64,000 nucleotides of DNA. Origin: an uncultured Rhodospirillales bacterium (GTDB lineage Bacteria > Pseudomonadota > Alphaproteobacteria > Acetobacterales > Acetobacteraceae). This document shows positions 1 to 8,400 of the stretch, in pieces. How positions within the stretch are numbered: the first letter of the stretch is position 1; every line of letters starts with the position of its first letter. The notes below the pieces were generated by a model, which saw only the letters and a program-made list of their open reading frames with translations, had not been told where the DNA came from and made no database searches. The position numbers and the translations under genes are program-made. The DNA lies in assembly GCA_903865895.1 (NCBI GenBank), contig CAIPLM010000079.1, positions 1-64,000 of the forward strand, in the 5' to 3' direction.

Positions 1-11
1 GAGACGGCGCT

Positions 12-641
12 ATGCCGAACGATCTGACGGGGCCGCATGCCCCGGAGGGCTACATGCGGAACGTGTTCGGCCACCTGGTGCCGACGCACATGGTGCGGCC
101 GGAGCTGCGGCTGCAGGACCAGCTGGTGAAGGACCTGCTTCTGCGGGCCGACAGGTTGCGTGGGCTGATCGCGGCTGAGAAGGCGGCGATGATGAGCGAC
201 GTGCGGGCCTTCCTCGCGCTGCTCGACGAGAAATACGGGGTGAAGCGGGTCGGCCAGCGCGGCGGCGTGGTGCTGGACAGCTTCGACGGCGATGCTCGGG
301 TGACGATCTCGGTGGGCGACAGCATCACCCTCGGGCCGGAACTGAGCGCGGCGCGGGCGCTGATCGACGAGTGCATCGGGCGCTGGGCAGCCGGGGCGGA
401 CGAGCACCTCAAGGCGCTCGTCGACGACGCGTTCAAGGTCGGCGAGACCGGCAAGCTGGCGGTCGACCGGGTGCTGGCGCTGCGGCGGATCGAGATCGAC
501 GACCCGACCTGGAAGCGCGCGATGGATGCGATCAATGACGCCATCCAGGTGACGCGATCCCGCGAGTATCTGCGGCTTTACCAGCGACCGGCGCGCGAGG
601 CGAAGCTGGAGCAGGTGGCGATCGACTGGAGCAAGCTGTGA
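12..641 (+). CDS. DUF3164 family protein, phage early region
   Basis: 209 residues, matching in length and layout the DUF3164 proteins found just after the transposase genes in Mu-like phages. The middle (about residues 80-115) is a beta-rich segment with GGVVLDSFDGDARVTIS, the conserved part of the family as I recall it. The C-terminus (residues 150-209) is helical and charged. The biochemical role is unknown; a DNA-metabolism accessory role is usually assumed from position. The stop codon overlaps the GTG start of the next gene, which suggests translational coupling. No clear ribosome-binding site is visible in the 11 bases available upstream. Confidence 0.75.
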   Translation: MPNDLTGPHAPEGYMRNVFGHLVPTHMVRPELRLQDQLVKDLLLRADRLRGLIAAEKAAMMSDVRAFLALLDEKYGVKRVGQRGGVVLDSFDGDARVTISVGDSITLGPELSAARALIDECIGRWAAGADEHLKALVDDAFKVGETGKLAVDRVLALRRIEIDDPTWKRAMDAINDAIQVTRSREYLRLYQRPAREAKLEQVAIDWSKL

Positions 642-925
642 GCCTCTCCTTCGATCAGCGGGTGGTGGCACGGGGCTGGCGGGTTTTCGAGGCGACCCCG
701 AGCCCGAACCGCACCGGGGCCAAGGCGCCGATCGGCGCGCGGGTGCGCTGGCTCGGCGAATTGCTGAAGGACGCCGAGGCGTCGCCGCGCCTGAACGCCA
801 AGGAAGAGAACTTCATCGCGGGGCTGCGGCGGCGCTTCGATCGCGAGCGCGCCGGCACCGGGCTGACCGATACGCAGCTGCGTTGGCTGCGTTCGATTGA
901 AAGGAAAATCCATGCGATCGGCTGA
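638..925 (+). CDS. hypothetical phage protein, early region
   Basis: A 95-residue basic protein starting with GTG inside the stop codon of the upstream gene (GTGA overlap). It has no signal peptide or membrane segment. Arginine-rich helices (residues about 60-95, with GLRRRFDRERAG) suggest nucleic-acid contact, but I recognise no family. Its place between DUF3164 and GemA is typical of small, poorly conserved Mu early accessory genes. Confidence 0.6.
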   Translation: MSLSFDQRVVARGWRVFEATPSPNRTGAKAPIGARVRWLGELLKDAEASPRLNAKEENFIAGLRRRFDRERAGTGLTDTQLRWLRSIERKIHAIG

Positions 926-1349
926 CAAGAAGGGCGCCGCCGCGCCACTGAGCGGGGACCGGCGGGCGATGATCGCCAAGGTGCATGTCGCCAAGAAGGC
1001 GCTGGCGATGAGCGAGGACAGCTACCGCGCGCTGCTGCGGCGGGTGAGCGGGGGCGACAGCCTCTCGGCCTGCACCGATGCCACGCTCATAGCGGTGCTG
1101 GCGGAGTTCAAGCGGCTCGGATTCACCGCGCCGCGCCGGGCCTCCGACAAGCCGCACGTGCGGAAGATCTACGCGCTTTGGCGGGCTCTTAAGCCGCATC
1201 TGGATGCGCCCTCAGACGACGCCTTGCGCTCGTTCGTGAAGCGGCAGACGGGCGTGATGGCACCCGAGTGGCTGGACGCGGCGCAGGCCAACAAGGTGAC
1301 CGAGGGGCTCAAGGCATGGGCCAAGCGGCTGGGGGTGGAGCATGGCTGA
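912..1349 (+). CDS. GemA-like regulatory protein (DUF1018)
   Basis: 145 residues starting at the ATG preceded by AAGGA at 901-905, in preference to a TTG five codons upstream. The helical N-terminus (IAKVHVAKKALAMSEDSYR) and the central KPHVRKIYALW segment are the recognisable signature of the GemA/DUF1018 family. In Mu, GemA modulates host gene expression and is linked to DNA gyrase expression and relaxation of supercoiling; that role is known for the family and inferred here. The gene overlaps the next ORF by 8 bases. Confidence 0.8.
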   Translation: MRSADKKGAAAPLSGDRRAMIAKVHVAKKALAMSEDSYRALLRRVSGGDSLSACTDATLIAVLAEFKRLGFTAPRRASDKPHVRKIYALWRALKPHLDAPSDDALRSFVKRQTGVMAPEWLDAAQANKVTEGLKAWAKRLGVEHG

Positions 1350-1560
1350 CCTCACCCCGTTCGAGCGCGATTTCCTGCGCTCGCTGCCGCGCGAGATCGT
1401 CGGCACCCCCAGCCAGCCCAACCCGCTGAGCAAGGCCGAGCGGGCGGCGTTGGTGCGCCTCCAATCCGCCGGGTTGATCACCGTCCAGGTGGAGTCCGCC
1501 TATCGCGGCAGGGCATTGCAAACCGATGCCGGGCGCGATGCGCTGCGGAGGGCGGCATGA
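1342..1560 (+). CDS. small hypothetical protein, possible winged-helix
   Basis: A 72-residue soluble protein. Residues about 30-70 read as helix, helix, then beta-hairpin (LSKAERAALVRLQSAGLITV, then a tyrosine/arginine wing and TDAGRDALRR). This resembles the tail of small winged-helix domains that end in a TxxGxxAL motif. No family assignment is possible from sequence alone. It overlaps gemA at its start and the next gene at its stop. Confidence 0.55.
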   Translation: MADLTPFERDFLRSLPREIVGTPSQPNPLSKAERAALVRLQSAGLITVQVESAYRGRALQTDAGRDALRRAA

Positions 1561-1787
1561 GGCACGGGCGCGGGCTGGCCGTGGACGCGGCGCTGCTGAT
1601 CGACGCGACGCCGGCAGCAAAGGCGATGGACGCGGCGCTCGCGCCGCTGGGCTTCGCGCTGAAGCCGTTGGCGCGGGCCAGCATCATTCAGCGCGGGCTG
1701 ATCCGCGCGACGGTGGTGTGGCGGTGCCGCGCGCGCGGTGCCTCGACGACCCTCAACGTGACGCTGGCGTTGACGGACCTCGCCTGA
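1557..1787 (+). CDS. small hypothetical protein
   Basis: A 76-residue protein starting with the ATG of an ATGA overlap and ending in a TGATG overlap with the Mor-like gene. It has an alanine-rich N-terminal half and a beta-rich C-terminal half (IRATVVWRCRARGAS, then TLNVTLAL). No domain is recognised. The tight coupling on both sides supports real translation. Confidence 0.5.
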   Translation: MRHGRGLAVDAALLIDATPAAKAMDAALAPLGFALKPLARASIIQRGLIRATVVWRCRARGASTTLNVTLALTDLA

Positions 1788-2314
1788 TGGACACAACCGG
1801 CACCGACCAGGCGCTCGCAATCCGGGTGGAGCTGCTGCCCGAGGGGCTGCGGCATCTGGCGGCGCTGTCCTCGCCGGAGATGGCGATCCGCTTCGCGCGG
1901 GAGTTTGGTGGCGAGCGCATCTACATCCCGCGCAAGGTGAGCCTCACCTCGCCGCTGATCGAGTGCCTGGGGATCAAGCTCGCACTGCTGGTGTGCGATC
2001 GACATGGCGGCGAGGAATGGGATGTGGCCAGCGCCCGCACCTATATCCGCTGGCTCGACGTGCGGGCGCTGAAAATGGCTGGGTTGTCGGTGCGGCAGAT
2101 CAAGCGGAAGCTGGGCATCGGCATGCGCCATATCCGCCGGCTGCTGAATGGGTTCGACCCCCATGGCGTGCCGATGGGTGAGCTTGCCCGCGCGGTGGCG
2201 GAACTCTACGAGGTGAAGGTGATCGATGCCGAGCCGGCCAAGGCGCCACGCGGCAACCCGAACCAGATGCTGCTGCCGCTGTTCGGCGATGGCGGCGGCG
2301 GAGGGGACACCTGA
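1787..2314 (+). CDS. Mor-type transcription activator of middle/late phage genes
   Basis: 175 residues. The segment FAREFGGERIYIPRK (residues about 38-52) matches the GG-x-x-(I/V)-YIP dimerisation motif of the Mor/C family. A helix-turn-helix follows at about residues 92-122 (MAGLSVRQIKRKLGIG, then RHIRRLLNG). In Mu, Mor activates the middle promoter and acts with the sigma-70 RNA polymerase C-terminal domains. Here it is the last gene before the lysis and packaging genes, the expected place for such a switch. The glycine-rich C-terminal tail is unusual. A GC-rich inverted repeat lies just after the stop codon. Confidence 0.72.
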   Translation: MDTTGTDQALAIRVELLPEGLRHLAALSSPEMAIRFAREFGGERIYIPRKVSLTSPLIECLGIKLALLVCDRHGGEEWDVASARTYIRWLDVRALKMAGLSVRQIKRKLGIGMRHIRRLLNGFDPHGVPMGELARAVAELYEVKVIDAEPAKAPRGNPNQMLLPLFGDGGGGGDT

Positions 2315-2325
2315 CACCCTGATTT

Positions 2326-2343
2326 GCGCGCGGCCCCGCGCGC
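2326..2343. terminator. GC-rich inverted repeat after mor-like gene
   Basis: GCGCGCGG and CCGCGCGC arms are separated by two bases, directly after the Mor-like stop and before the next ribosome-binding site. It could act as a weak terminator or attenuator between early/middle and late genes. No T-run follows, so factor-independent termination is uncertain. Confidence 0.4.
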
Positions 2344-2370
2344 ACGATGAAGCCTCATCAGGAGGCTCTC

Positions 2371-2883
2371 ATGGATTTTCTCGCCAGTCTCGGCCAGACG
2401 CCGCTGTCGGCCATCGTGCCCTATGTCACTGCCGCCATCGCGATCGCCACCATTCTGCTCAACATGATGCCGCCGCCCGGCAGCGGCGGTTCCTCGGTCT
2501 ACGCGATGATCTGGAACTTCGTGCACGTCGTCGCGAACCTTCGCTCGCCCCCCGCGACGCCATCGACCGCCGCGCCGGCAGCTTCCGCGACGATGCTGCC
2601 CGGCTGGCTGGTCGGCTTGATGCTTGCCGCCACGCTCGCCGCCTGCACCTCACAGCAAGAGCAGCAGGCCGTGCAGTTTCTCCAGGTGGCTTGTGACGTG
2701 GACGGCGTGGTGCAGCCGGCCGTCGTGCCGCTGGCCAAGCTCGCCGGGGCGGACGGTGCGACCATTGCCAACGTCGATGATCTCCTCGTGCACCCCGCCG
2801 TCGCCGAGGCTTGCGCCAAACTGAACGGCAGGCCGGCCCCGGCATTCCCGGCTGGCGGCCTCGGCGCAGCGGCCCCGAAGTAA
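2371..2883 (+). CDS. putative lysis protein: holin-like membrane segment fused to lipoprotein-like domain
   Basis: 170 residues from the ATG preceded by AGGAGG at 2360-2365. Residues about 12-32 form one hydrophobic helix and 43-57 an amphipathic segment, resembling a small holin. Inside the same frame, M75 starts a second export-like sequence with a lipobox ending LAAC (Cys92), followed by a soluble domain with further cysteines at about 108 and 148. Position between the Mor-like activator and the packaging genes fits lysis genes of Mu-like phages. The single-frame arrangement could be a fusion or could hide an internal start at 2593, although no good ribosome-binding site precedes it. Holin and spanin-like roles are inference. 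Confidence 0.45.
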   Translation: MDFLASLGQTPLSAIVPYVTAAIAIATILLNMMPPPGSGGSSVYAMIWNFVHVVANLRSPPATPSTAAPAASATMLPGWLVGLMLAATLAACTSQQEQQAVQFLQVACDVDGVVQPAVVPLAKLAGADGATIANVDDLLVHPAVAEACAKLNGRPAPAFPAGGLGAAAPK

Positions 2884-2949
2884 CGCAGCCCTGGCCGGCG
2901 CCGGTGGCGCCGGCCAAGCCGCACCGCAACCTCCGGCGACAGGGCGCAC

Positions 2950-3327
2950 ATGTTTGAAATCCCCATCGCTATCCGCTTCTGGATCGATCTCATCGGCCTC
3001 ATCGGCGGCGCCGTTGGCGTGCTGGCCGGCGCGGCGTGGTGGTTGATCCGGCACTCGCTGGTCACGCACACCGCGCTGGAGGGCAAGATGGCCCCACTCG
3101 GAACCGTGCTGGACGACCATGGCAACCGGATCGCCAAGGTCGAAAACGACATGAAACACCTGCCGAGCGGCGACGATTGGCACAGCGTGCGCGAGCAGAT
3201 GATCCGCCTCGAAGGCGGGATCAACAATCTCGAAACCCAGGTCACGGCGGTGCGCGAGACGATGGAGCGCATCGAGCGCCCGCTCAACGTGCTGATCGAC
3301 GGCAAGCTGAAGGCGGGCAGTAAATGA
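2950..3327 (+). CDS. DUF2730 family phage protein
   Basis: 125 residues with one N-terminal transmembrane helix (about residues 10-34) followed by a long coiled-coil region (about 50-118). This is the layout of DUF2730 proteins encoded just before the gp26/gp27 genes in Mu-like phages. The hydrophobic anchor and coiled coil make a lysis or membrane-associated role plausible, but none is established. It overlaps the next gene by 4 bases (ATGA). Confidence 0.65.
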   Translation: MFEIPIAIRFWIDLIGLIGGAVGVLAGAAWWLIRHSLVTHTALEGKMAPLGTVLDDHGNRIAKVENDMKHLPSGDDWHSVREQMIRLEGGINNLETQVTAVRETMERIERPLNVLIDGKLKAGSK

Positions 3328-3623
3328 GCTTCAAGGACGACTGGATCGGCTCGCGCCGGGCGCATCTGCTGCGCTTCCTCGTGCGCGCGGGCGGCGAGGC
3401 GAATGAGAGCGTGATCTGCACCACGATGGAGCACACTGGCTTCGGCCGCGACACGCGCGAGGATTTCCGCGGCGACATCACCCACCTCACGCGCAACGGC
3501 TGCCTCACCGACGAGTGGATCGACGATGTGCGGGTGGTGCGCATCACCGAGCGCGGCGATATGACAGCGCAGGGGCGCGTGGAAGTGCTCGGCGTCGAGT
3601 GCTCGCGCTGGCGCGCCCCCTGA
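3324..3623 (+). CDS. Mu gp26-like protein (VpaChn25_0724 family)
   Basis: A 99-residue soluble protein. It has a helical N-terminus (RRAHLLRFLVRAGGEANES) and a winged-helix-like middle (FRGDITHLTRNGCLTDEW), followed by strands and a TERG turn, as in the small gp26-type family that always precedes gp27 in Mu-like packaging clusters. The precise function is unknown; a DNA-binding role in packaging is inferred from fold and context. Start and stop both overlap neighbours. Confidence 0.65.
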   Translation: MSFKDDWIGSRRAHLLRFLVRAGGEANESVICTTMEHTGFGRDTREDFRGDITHLTRNGCLTDEWIDDVRVVRITERGDMTAQGRVEVLGVECSRWRAP

Positions 3624-4177
3624 TGGGCCGCCCCTCGAAATTCGACCGTCTCGGCCCGGAGATCCGCGAGGAGGTGGCGCGGCTGCGCGATCGTGGCCGC
3701 ACGGTCGAGGAGATCATGGCGCATCTCAAGGCGCTGGAGATCGACCCCGCCGCCCTGCCGTCGCGCTCCGGCCTGGCGCGCGAGATCCAGCCGATCGACG
3801 CGGCGCTTGAGATGTTGCGGCAGAGCCGGCTGGACAGCGAGGCGATTGTCAAGCGCCGCGACGACGAGCCGGAGGGGCGGCAAGGGCGCGCGAATGTCGA
3901 GCTGATGCAGGGGCTGATGTTCAAGGTGCTGATGGGGCAGGCCAGCAACGCCGAGGTGACGTTGACGCCGAAGGATACCGCCCTGCTCGCCAAGGCGATG
4001 GCCGATACCGCGCGGGCCGAGCGCCAGGCGCTGGAGACGCGGCGCGAGATCAGGCGCGAACTGCGCGAAGAGGCCGAGCGCGAGCTGGCCAAGCTGGAGA
4101 CCGAGACCAAGACCGAGGCGGTGTCGCCGGCCGAGATGATCGCACGCATCCGCGCGCTCTACGCCGGCGAGGCCTGA
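3623..4177 (+). CDS. DUF3486 / Mu gp27-like protein, probable small terminase subunit
   Basis: 184 residues. The N-terminal GRPSKFDRLGPEIREEV followed by a helix-turn-helix-like stretch (residues about 22-60) is the hallmark of DUF3486. The C-terminal half is a long charged helix rich in Glu and Arg (about 115-160). In Mu-like phages this protein lies directly before the large terminase and is taken to be the small terminase subunit that recognises the phage end. The start is set by the TGATG overlap with the upstream gene. Confidence 0.75.
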   Translation: MGRPSKFDRLGPEIREEVARLRDRGRTVEEIMAHLKALEIDPAALPSRSGLAREIQPIDAALEMLRQSRLDSEAIVKRRDDEPEGRQGRANVELMQGLMFKVLMGQASNAEVTLTPKDTALLAKAMADTARAERQALETRREIRRELREEAERELAKLETETKTEAVSPAEMIARIRALYAGEA

Positions 4178-4179
4178 CC

Positions 4180-5511
4180 ATGGCGGGGTTGCTCTACCCC
4201 TACCAGGTGCGCTGGCTGCGCGACCAGGCGCGGTTCAAGATCGGCATGTTCGCGCGCCAAACCGGCAAGACCTTCACCACCACGTTGGAGATCTCCGACG
4301 ATTGCGTGGCGGCCGATGCGATTGGCGGGCGGACGCGCTGGGTGATCCTGTCGCGCGGCGAGCGCCAGGCGCTGGAGGCGATGAACGAGGGCATCCGGCC
4401 GCACCTCAAAGCCTATGGCATCGCGGCTGAGCTGCTCGAGTACGACCTGAAGCTGGAGGAGGCGACGCACCGGGCGGCCGAGATCGCGCTGCCCAATGGC
4501 AGCCGCATCACCGCCCTGCCGGCCAACCCCGACACCGCGCGCGGCTTCTCGGCCAATGTGTTCCTCGACGAGTTTGCTTTCCACAAGGACAGCCGGGCGA
4601 TCTGGGGCGCGCTGTTCCCGGTGGTCTCCAAGCCCGGCCTGAAGCTGCGCATCTGCTCCACGCCGAACGGGCGGGGCAATAAGTTTTACGAACTTTGGAA
4701 CAGCAACGAGGGCACCTGGTCACGCCATCGCGTGGACATCAACCAGGCGGTGGCGGACGGGCTGCCGCGCGACCTCACGGAGCTGCGCGCCGCCGCCGGT
4801 GACGACGATCTGTGGCGGCAGGAATACGAGCTGGAGTTCCTCGACGAGGCCAGCGCCTGGCTGCCCTACGACATCATCACCGCCTGCGAGGATGGCGCCG
4901 CCGGTCGGCCCGAACTGTATCAGGGCGGCCCCGTTTTCATCGGCAACGACATCGCGCGCCGCTCCGACCTGTGGGTGGCCTGGGTGCTGGAACTCGTCGG
5001 CGACGTGCTGTGGACGCGCGAGATCGTCACGCTCAAGAACGCCAGCTTCGCCGCGCAGGACGCCGAGATCGCCCGGCTGATGGGCTACTACAACGTGCGC
5101 CAGCTGGTGATGGATCAAACCGGCATGGGCGAGAAGCCGGTCGAGGACATGAAGGCGGCGCATGGGCGCGGCCGGGTGACCGGGCTGCACCTTGCCGGCG
5201 CGGTGCGGATGAACGTGGCCTCGGTCGCCAAGATGCGGTTCGAGGACCGCAAGCTGCGCATCCCCCAGGGCGACAACGTGCTGCGGGCCGATCTGCACAA
5301 GATCAAGAAAGTGAACAGCGAGACCGGCATCCCGCGCCTGGTCGCCGATCGCGACAGCGCCGGCCACGCGGACCGCGCCTGGGCCGGGATGATGGCGATC
5401 GCCGGGGCCGATCCGTTCATGGTCAAGCGCGACGACGGCATCCTGGAATTCTATCGGCGCGAGCACGCCAAGATGCTGGAGCGCAAGGCGGCGGAGAAGG
5501 AAAAGCAATGA
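4180..5511 (+). CDS. phage terminase large subunit (Mu gp28-like)
   Basis: 443 residues, the usual length for this packaging motor. The ATPase part shows a Walker A motif ARQTGKT (residues 25-31) and a Walker B VFLDEF (127-132). The C-terminal RNase H-like nuclease begins with FIGNDIARR (Asp257) and has a second acidic motif at about VMDQTG (residues 309-314). It pumps phage DNA into the prohead and cuts it. It follows the gp27-like gene by two bases and overlaps the next gene by four. Confidence 0.9.
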   Translation: MAGLLYPYQVRWLRDQARFKIGMFARQTGKTFTTTLEISDDCVAADAIGGRTRWVILSRGERQALEAMNEGIRPHLKAYGIAAELLEYDLKLEEATHRAAEIALPNGSRITALPANPDTARGFSANVFLDEFAFHKDSRAIWGALFPVVSKPGLKLRICSTPNGRGNKFYELWNSNEGTWSRHRVDINQAVADGLPRDLTELRAAAGDDDLWRQEYELEFLDEASAWLPYDIITACEDGAAGRPELYQGGPVFIGNDIARRSDLWVAWVLELVGDVLWTREIVTLKNASFAAQDAEIARLMGYYNVRQLVMDQTGMGEKPVEDMKAAHGRGRVTGLHLAGAVRMNVASVAKMRFEDRKLRIPQGDNVLRADLHKIKKVNSETGIPRLVADRDSAGHADRAWAGMMAIAGADPFMVKRDDGILEFYRREHAKMLERKAAEKEKQ

Positions 5512-5762
5512 AGAAGCGCAGCCTGGTCGTCGCGTTCGACCGCCGCCATGTGGGCTGCCTCAGCCCGGTGCTCGCCTCGGCGATCGCCGGGGCTGAGGAG
5601 GTGGCGAGAAGTGCACCCGATCCCACCGCGGTGGCGCCGTTCATCACCAGCTTCATCTCTGACCTCAATGCCTGCCTTGCAGGCGTAGAGGCGGCGATAG
5701 CGGCTGAGGAACGGCAGGCGCAGCGAGTGGCGAAGGCCAAGACGAAGGTGAAGCGCGGATGA
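5508..5762 (+). CDS. small hypothetical protein between terminase and portal
   Basis: 84 residues starting at an ATGA overlap with the terminase and ending in an ATGA overlap with the portal gene. A mostly helical, alanine-rich body ends in a lysine/arginine-rich tail (KAKTKVKRG). No family is recognised. Coupling to both neighbours suggests a packaging or portal-associated role, which is inference only. Confidence 0.6.
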   Translation: MKKRSLVVAFDRRHVGCLSPVLASAIAGAEEVARSAPDPTAVAPFITSFISDLNACLAGVEAAIAAEERQAQRVAKAKTKVKRG

Positions 5763-8080
5763 GCGGCACCAAATCCCCCTCACTGTTCGGCCGGGTAGCC
5801 GCCGCCGCATCGTTCGTGCTGACCGGGCGGGCGCCGGCGACTTGGTTCGGCCCGTCGCAGCCGATCGCGCCACAGGCGCCGGCATCGGTGGCCGGGCGGG
5901 CGTTCGACTACGCGCCGGCCATCAACCTCAACACGCAGCCGCGCATCGACGAGGAGATCAGCGCCGCGGACCTGCGGGCGCTCGCCGATAATTGCGACGT
6001 GCTGCGCCTGGTGATCGAGACCCGCAAGGACCAGCTGGCGCCGATCGAGTGGCAGTTCCAGCTGCGCGACAAGGCCGCGCGCAAGACCGATGACCCGCGC
6101 ATCAAGCTGCTCACCGACTTCTGGCAGCGGCCGGACCGCGAGCACAGCTGGGACGAATGGCTGCGCCCGCTGCTCGACGACAAGATGGTGATCGACGCCG
6201 CCACCCTGTATCCGCGGCGCACCCTGGGCGGCGACATCTGGGGCTTCGAGCTGATCGACGGCAGCACCATCAAACGCATCATCGACGACCATGGGCGCAC
6301 GCCGTTGCCGCCCGACCCGGCCTATCAGCAAATCCTGCATGGCATGCCGGCGGTGAACTACACCAACGAAGAGCTGCTGTATTTCCCGAGCAACCTCAGG
6401 ACCTACAAGCTCTACGGCCTCTCGCCGGTGCAGCAGGTGGCGATGACGGTGAACGTCGCGCTGCGCCGGCAGATGGGGCAGTTGGAATTCTACACCGCGG
6501 GCACCGTGCCGGACGCGCTGGCCGGCGTGCCGGACGGCTGGACGCCGGAACAGCTCGGTGACTTTCAGCGCTACTGGGACGAGCTGCTGACCGACCAGAC
6601 CGACGTGCGGCGCCGCCTCCGCTTCGTGCCGGGCGCCATCGCCAAGGGGTTCGTGCAGACCAAGGAAGCCGCCCTCAAGGACGAGTTCGACGAGTGGCTG
6701 GCGCGCGTCGTCTGCTATGCGTTCTCGGTCAGCCCGCAATGGGCGATCAAGCAGTTGAACCGCTCCACCGGCGAGACGGCGCAGGAGATGGCGAATGCCG
6801 AAGGGCTCGCGCCGCTGCGCCGCTGGGTTAAGAAGATGGTGGAGCGCTGCATCCAGGTCGGCTGGGACTGGACCGATATCGAGTTCGCCTGGCGCGAGGA
6901 GGAGGCGACCGCGCCCGAAGTGCAGATGGCCGTGGCCACCGGCTACCTGAAGGCCGGGGTGCTGACGGTGAACCAGGTGCTCGCCAATCTCGGGTTGGAC
7001 CCGATCGAGGGCGGCGACGTGAACCGGGTCTATACCGCGTCCGGCGTGGTGCCACTGGTGGCACCGGTGACGCCGCCGTCTCCTGGTACCGGACACAATG
7101 GCGGGCCGCCGCTCGACGAAACCGACGCGGAGGCGGCGCTCGCCAAGGCGGCCGACCCGGAGACGCGACTGGCGGGCATGTGGACGCACTTCCTGACCCA
7201 TGCGGCACCGGCTGTGGCCGCCAAGGTGGCCGCCGCGGTGCCGACCCCGCTGACCAAGGCGGCCGGCGACGACCCGGCCAACCCGCCGCCACCCGGCAAC
7301 CGCCTGACGCATCCCGACGCGCTGGCAGCGGAGGAAGAGGCGGCCCGCCTTGCCGCCGCCTCCACCGAGCCGGCGATCGGCGCGGCGATCGAGGACGCAG
7401 TGGCGGCGATGCCGTGGGAGGCGGTGCAGGCAAGCACCCAGGATGCGCTGGCGGCGCTGGCGCAGGCCGGCGTGCGGGAAGGGGCGGACCTGGTGCAGAG
7501 CGCTGCGGCGGCGATCGCCGAGGCCGAAACGCCGGCCCCGGCCGAGCCGGGCGGCGTGCGCGCGGTCGTCAGCGTGAAGGACGCGACGCGGCTGGCCAAC
7601 CCGCGCGCCATCGCCTGGGCCGAGGCGCATGCGGCCGAACTGGTGCAGGGTATGAGCCAGACCACCAAGGACGCGCTCAACCGTCTGGTGCAGCAGGCGG
7701 TGTCCGAGGGCTGGAGCACCAAACAACTGGTGGATCGCATCGTGGCGGACCACGCCTTCTCGGAGGAGCGGGCGATGGTGATCGCGCGGACCGAGGCGAA
7801 GCGGGCGAATTCGGCCGGGCGCATTGAAAGCTGGCGCGCGTCCAGCCGCGTCGATGGGGTGCAGCGCCGCAAGCGGGTGATCCTCGGGATGAACGAGAAC
7901 CACTGTGCGGTGTGCCGCTCGGCGGTGCTCGAGGGCGCGATCGACATCGACGACACCTGGGCGGCCGGGTTCATGCCGCCGTTCCATCCTTCCTGCTACT
8001 GCAACATCGTGCCTGTCTCCAGCCATCTGGTGCAGAAGGCACACGGCCTCACCTGCGACCACGTGGCAGAGGGCTCGTGA
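5759..8080 (+). CDS. portal protein fused to MuF minor head domain
   Basis: 773 residues, far longer than a normal portal (about 450-550). Residues about 60-420 are portal-like, with a LVIETRKDQLAPIEW helix and the ELLYFPSNLRTYKLYGLSPV segment of Mu/SPP1-type portals. An alanine/proline-rich linker follows (about 430-600). Residues about 605-760 match the Mu gpF (MuF) C-terminal domain with a CAVC pair (Cys716, Cys719) and an HPSCYC motif (743-748), a likely zinc site. Portal and minor head protein are separate genes in Mu (gp29, gp30). The fusion would fix one MuF domain per portal subunit. Confidence 0.85.
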   Translation: MSGTKSPSLFGRVAAAASFVLTGRAPATWFGPSQPIAPQAPASVAGRAFDYAPAINLNTQPRIDEEISAADLRALADNCDVLRLVIETRKDQLAPIEWQFQLRDKAARKTDDPRIKLLTDFWQRPDREHSWDEWLRPLLDDKMVIDAATLYPRRTLGGDIWGFELIDGSTIKRIIDDHGRTPLPPDPAYQQILHGMPAVNYTNEELLYFPSNLRTYKLYGLSPVQQVAMTVNVALRRQMGQLEFYTAGTVPDALAGVPDGWTPEQLGDFQRYWDELLTDQTDVRRRLRFVPGAIAKGFVQTKEAALKDEFDEWLARVVCYAFSVSPQWAIKQLNRSTGETAQEMANAEGLAPLRRWVKKMVERCIQVGWDWTDIEFAWREEEATAPEVQMAVATGYLKAGVLTVNQVLANLGLDPIEGGDVNRVYTASGVVPLVAPVTPPSPGTGHNGGPPLDETDAEAALAKAADPETRLAGMWTHFLTHAAPAVAAKVAAAVPTPLTKAAGDDPANPPPPGNRLTHPDALAAEEEAARLAAASTEPAIGAAIEDAVAAMPWEAVQASTQDALAALAQAGVREGADLVQSAAAAIAEAETPAPAEPGGVRAVVSVKDATRLANPRAIAWAEAHAAELVQGMSQTTKDALNRLVQQAVSEGWSTKQLVDRIVADHAFSEERAMVIARTEAKRANSAGRIESWRASSRVDGVQRRKRVILGMNENHCAVCRSAVLEGAIDIDDTWAAGFMPPFHPSCYCNIVPVSSHLVQKAHGLTCDHVAEGS

Positions 8081-8400
8081 TGCCGCGCGCCACGGCTATG
8101 GACGAGGACACCCCGGCGCAGGAGGCCGCGCGTGTGGCGCAGGCCGAGCGGGCTGCACTGGCGGCCACCATCAAGGCCCTGGCGCGCGTCACGATGCCGG
8201 TGGGGCATGGCGATAAGCATCGCCGCAGGCGGCTCTTAGCTGCCGATTTGGACCGCCTTAGCCGCGAGGACCGCGAGACGCTGGAGCGCCTGGCCTGGCG
8301 CTACCGCCGGCAGATGCCGCGCCACCTGGTGCCGGCGATGAACCCCGATGACCCGATCGTTCGCGAGACGAGGAGCCGCCCCGATGCCAGACCTGTTTGA
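8080..8400 (+). CDS. hypothetical phage protein
   Basis: 106 residues from the ATG just after the portal GTGA junction. It is strongly helical and basic, with a KHRRRRLL cluster at about residue 46 and a RLAWRYRRQMP helix at about 75. No recognised domain. It overlaps the downstream muramidase start by 17 bases, so it is probably co-translated. Confidence 0.5.
   Translation: MPRATAMDEDTPAQEAARVAQAERAALAATIKALARVTMPVGHGDKHRRRRLLAADLDRLSREDRETLERLAWRYRRQMPRHLVPAMNPDDPIVRETRSRPDARPV

Noticed and set aside
5780-8062. Long open frame (about 760 codons) on the minus strand opposite the portal gene
   Set aside because: High-GC DNA keeps the antisense frame open. The translation has no recognisable domain, while the plus strand encodes a clear portal-MuF protein.
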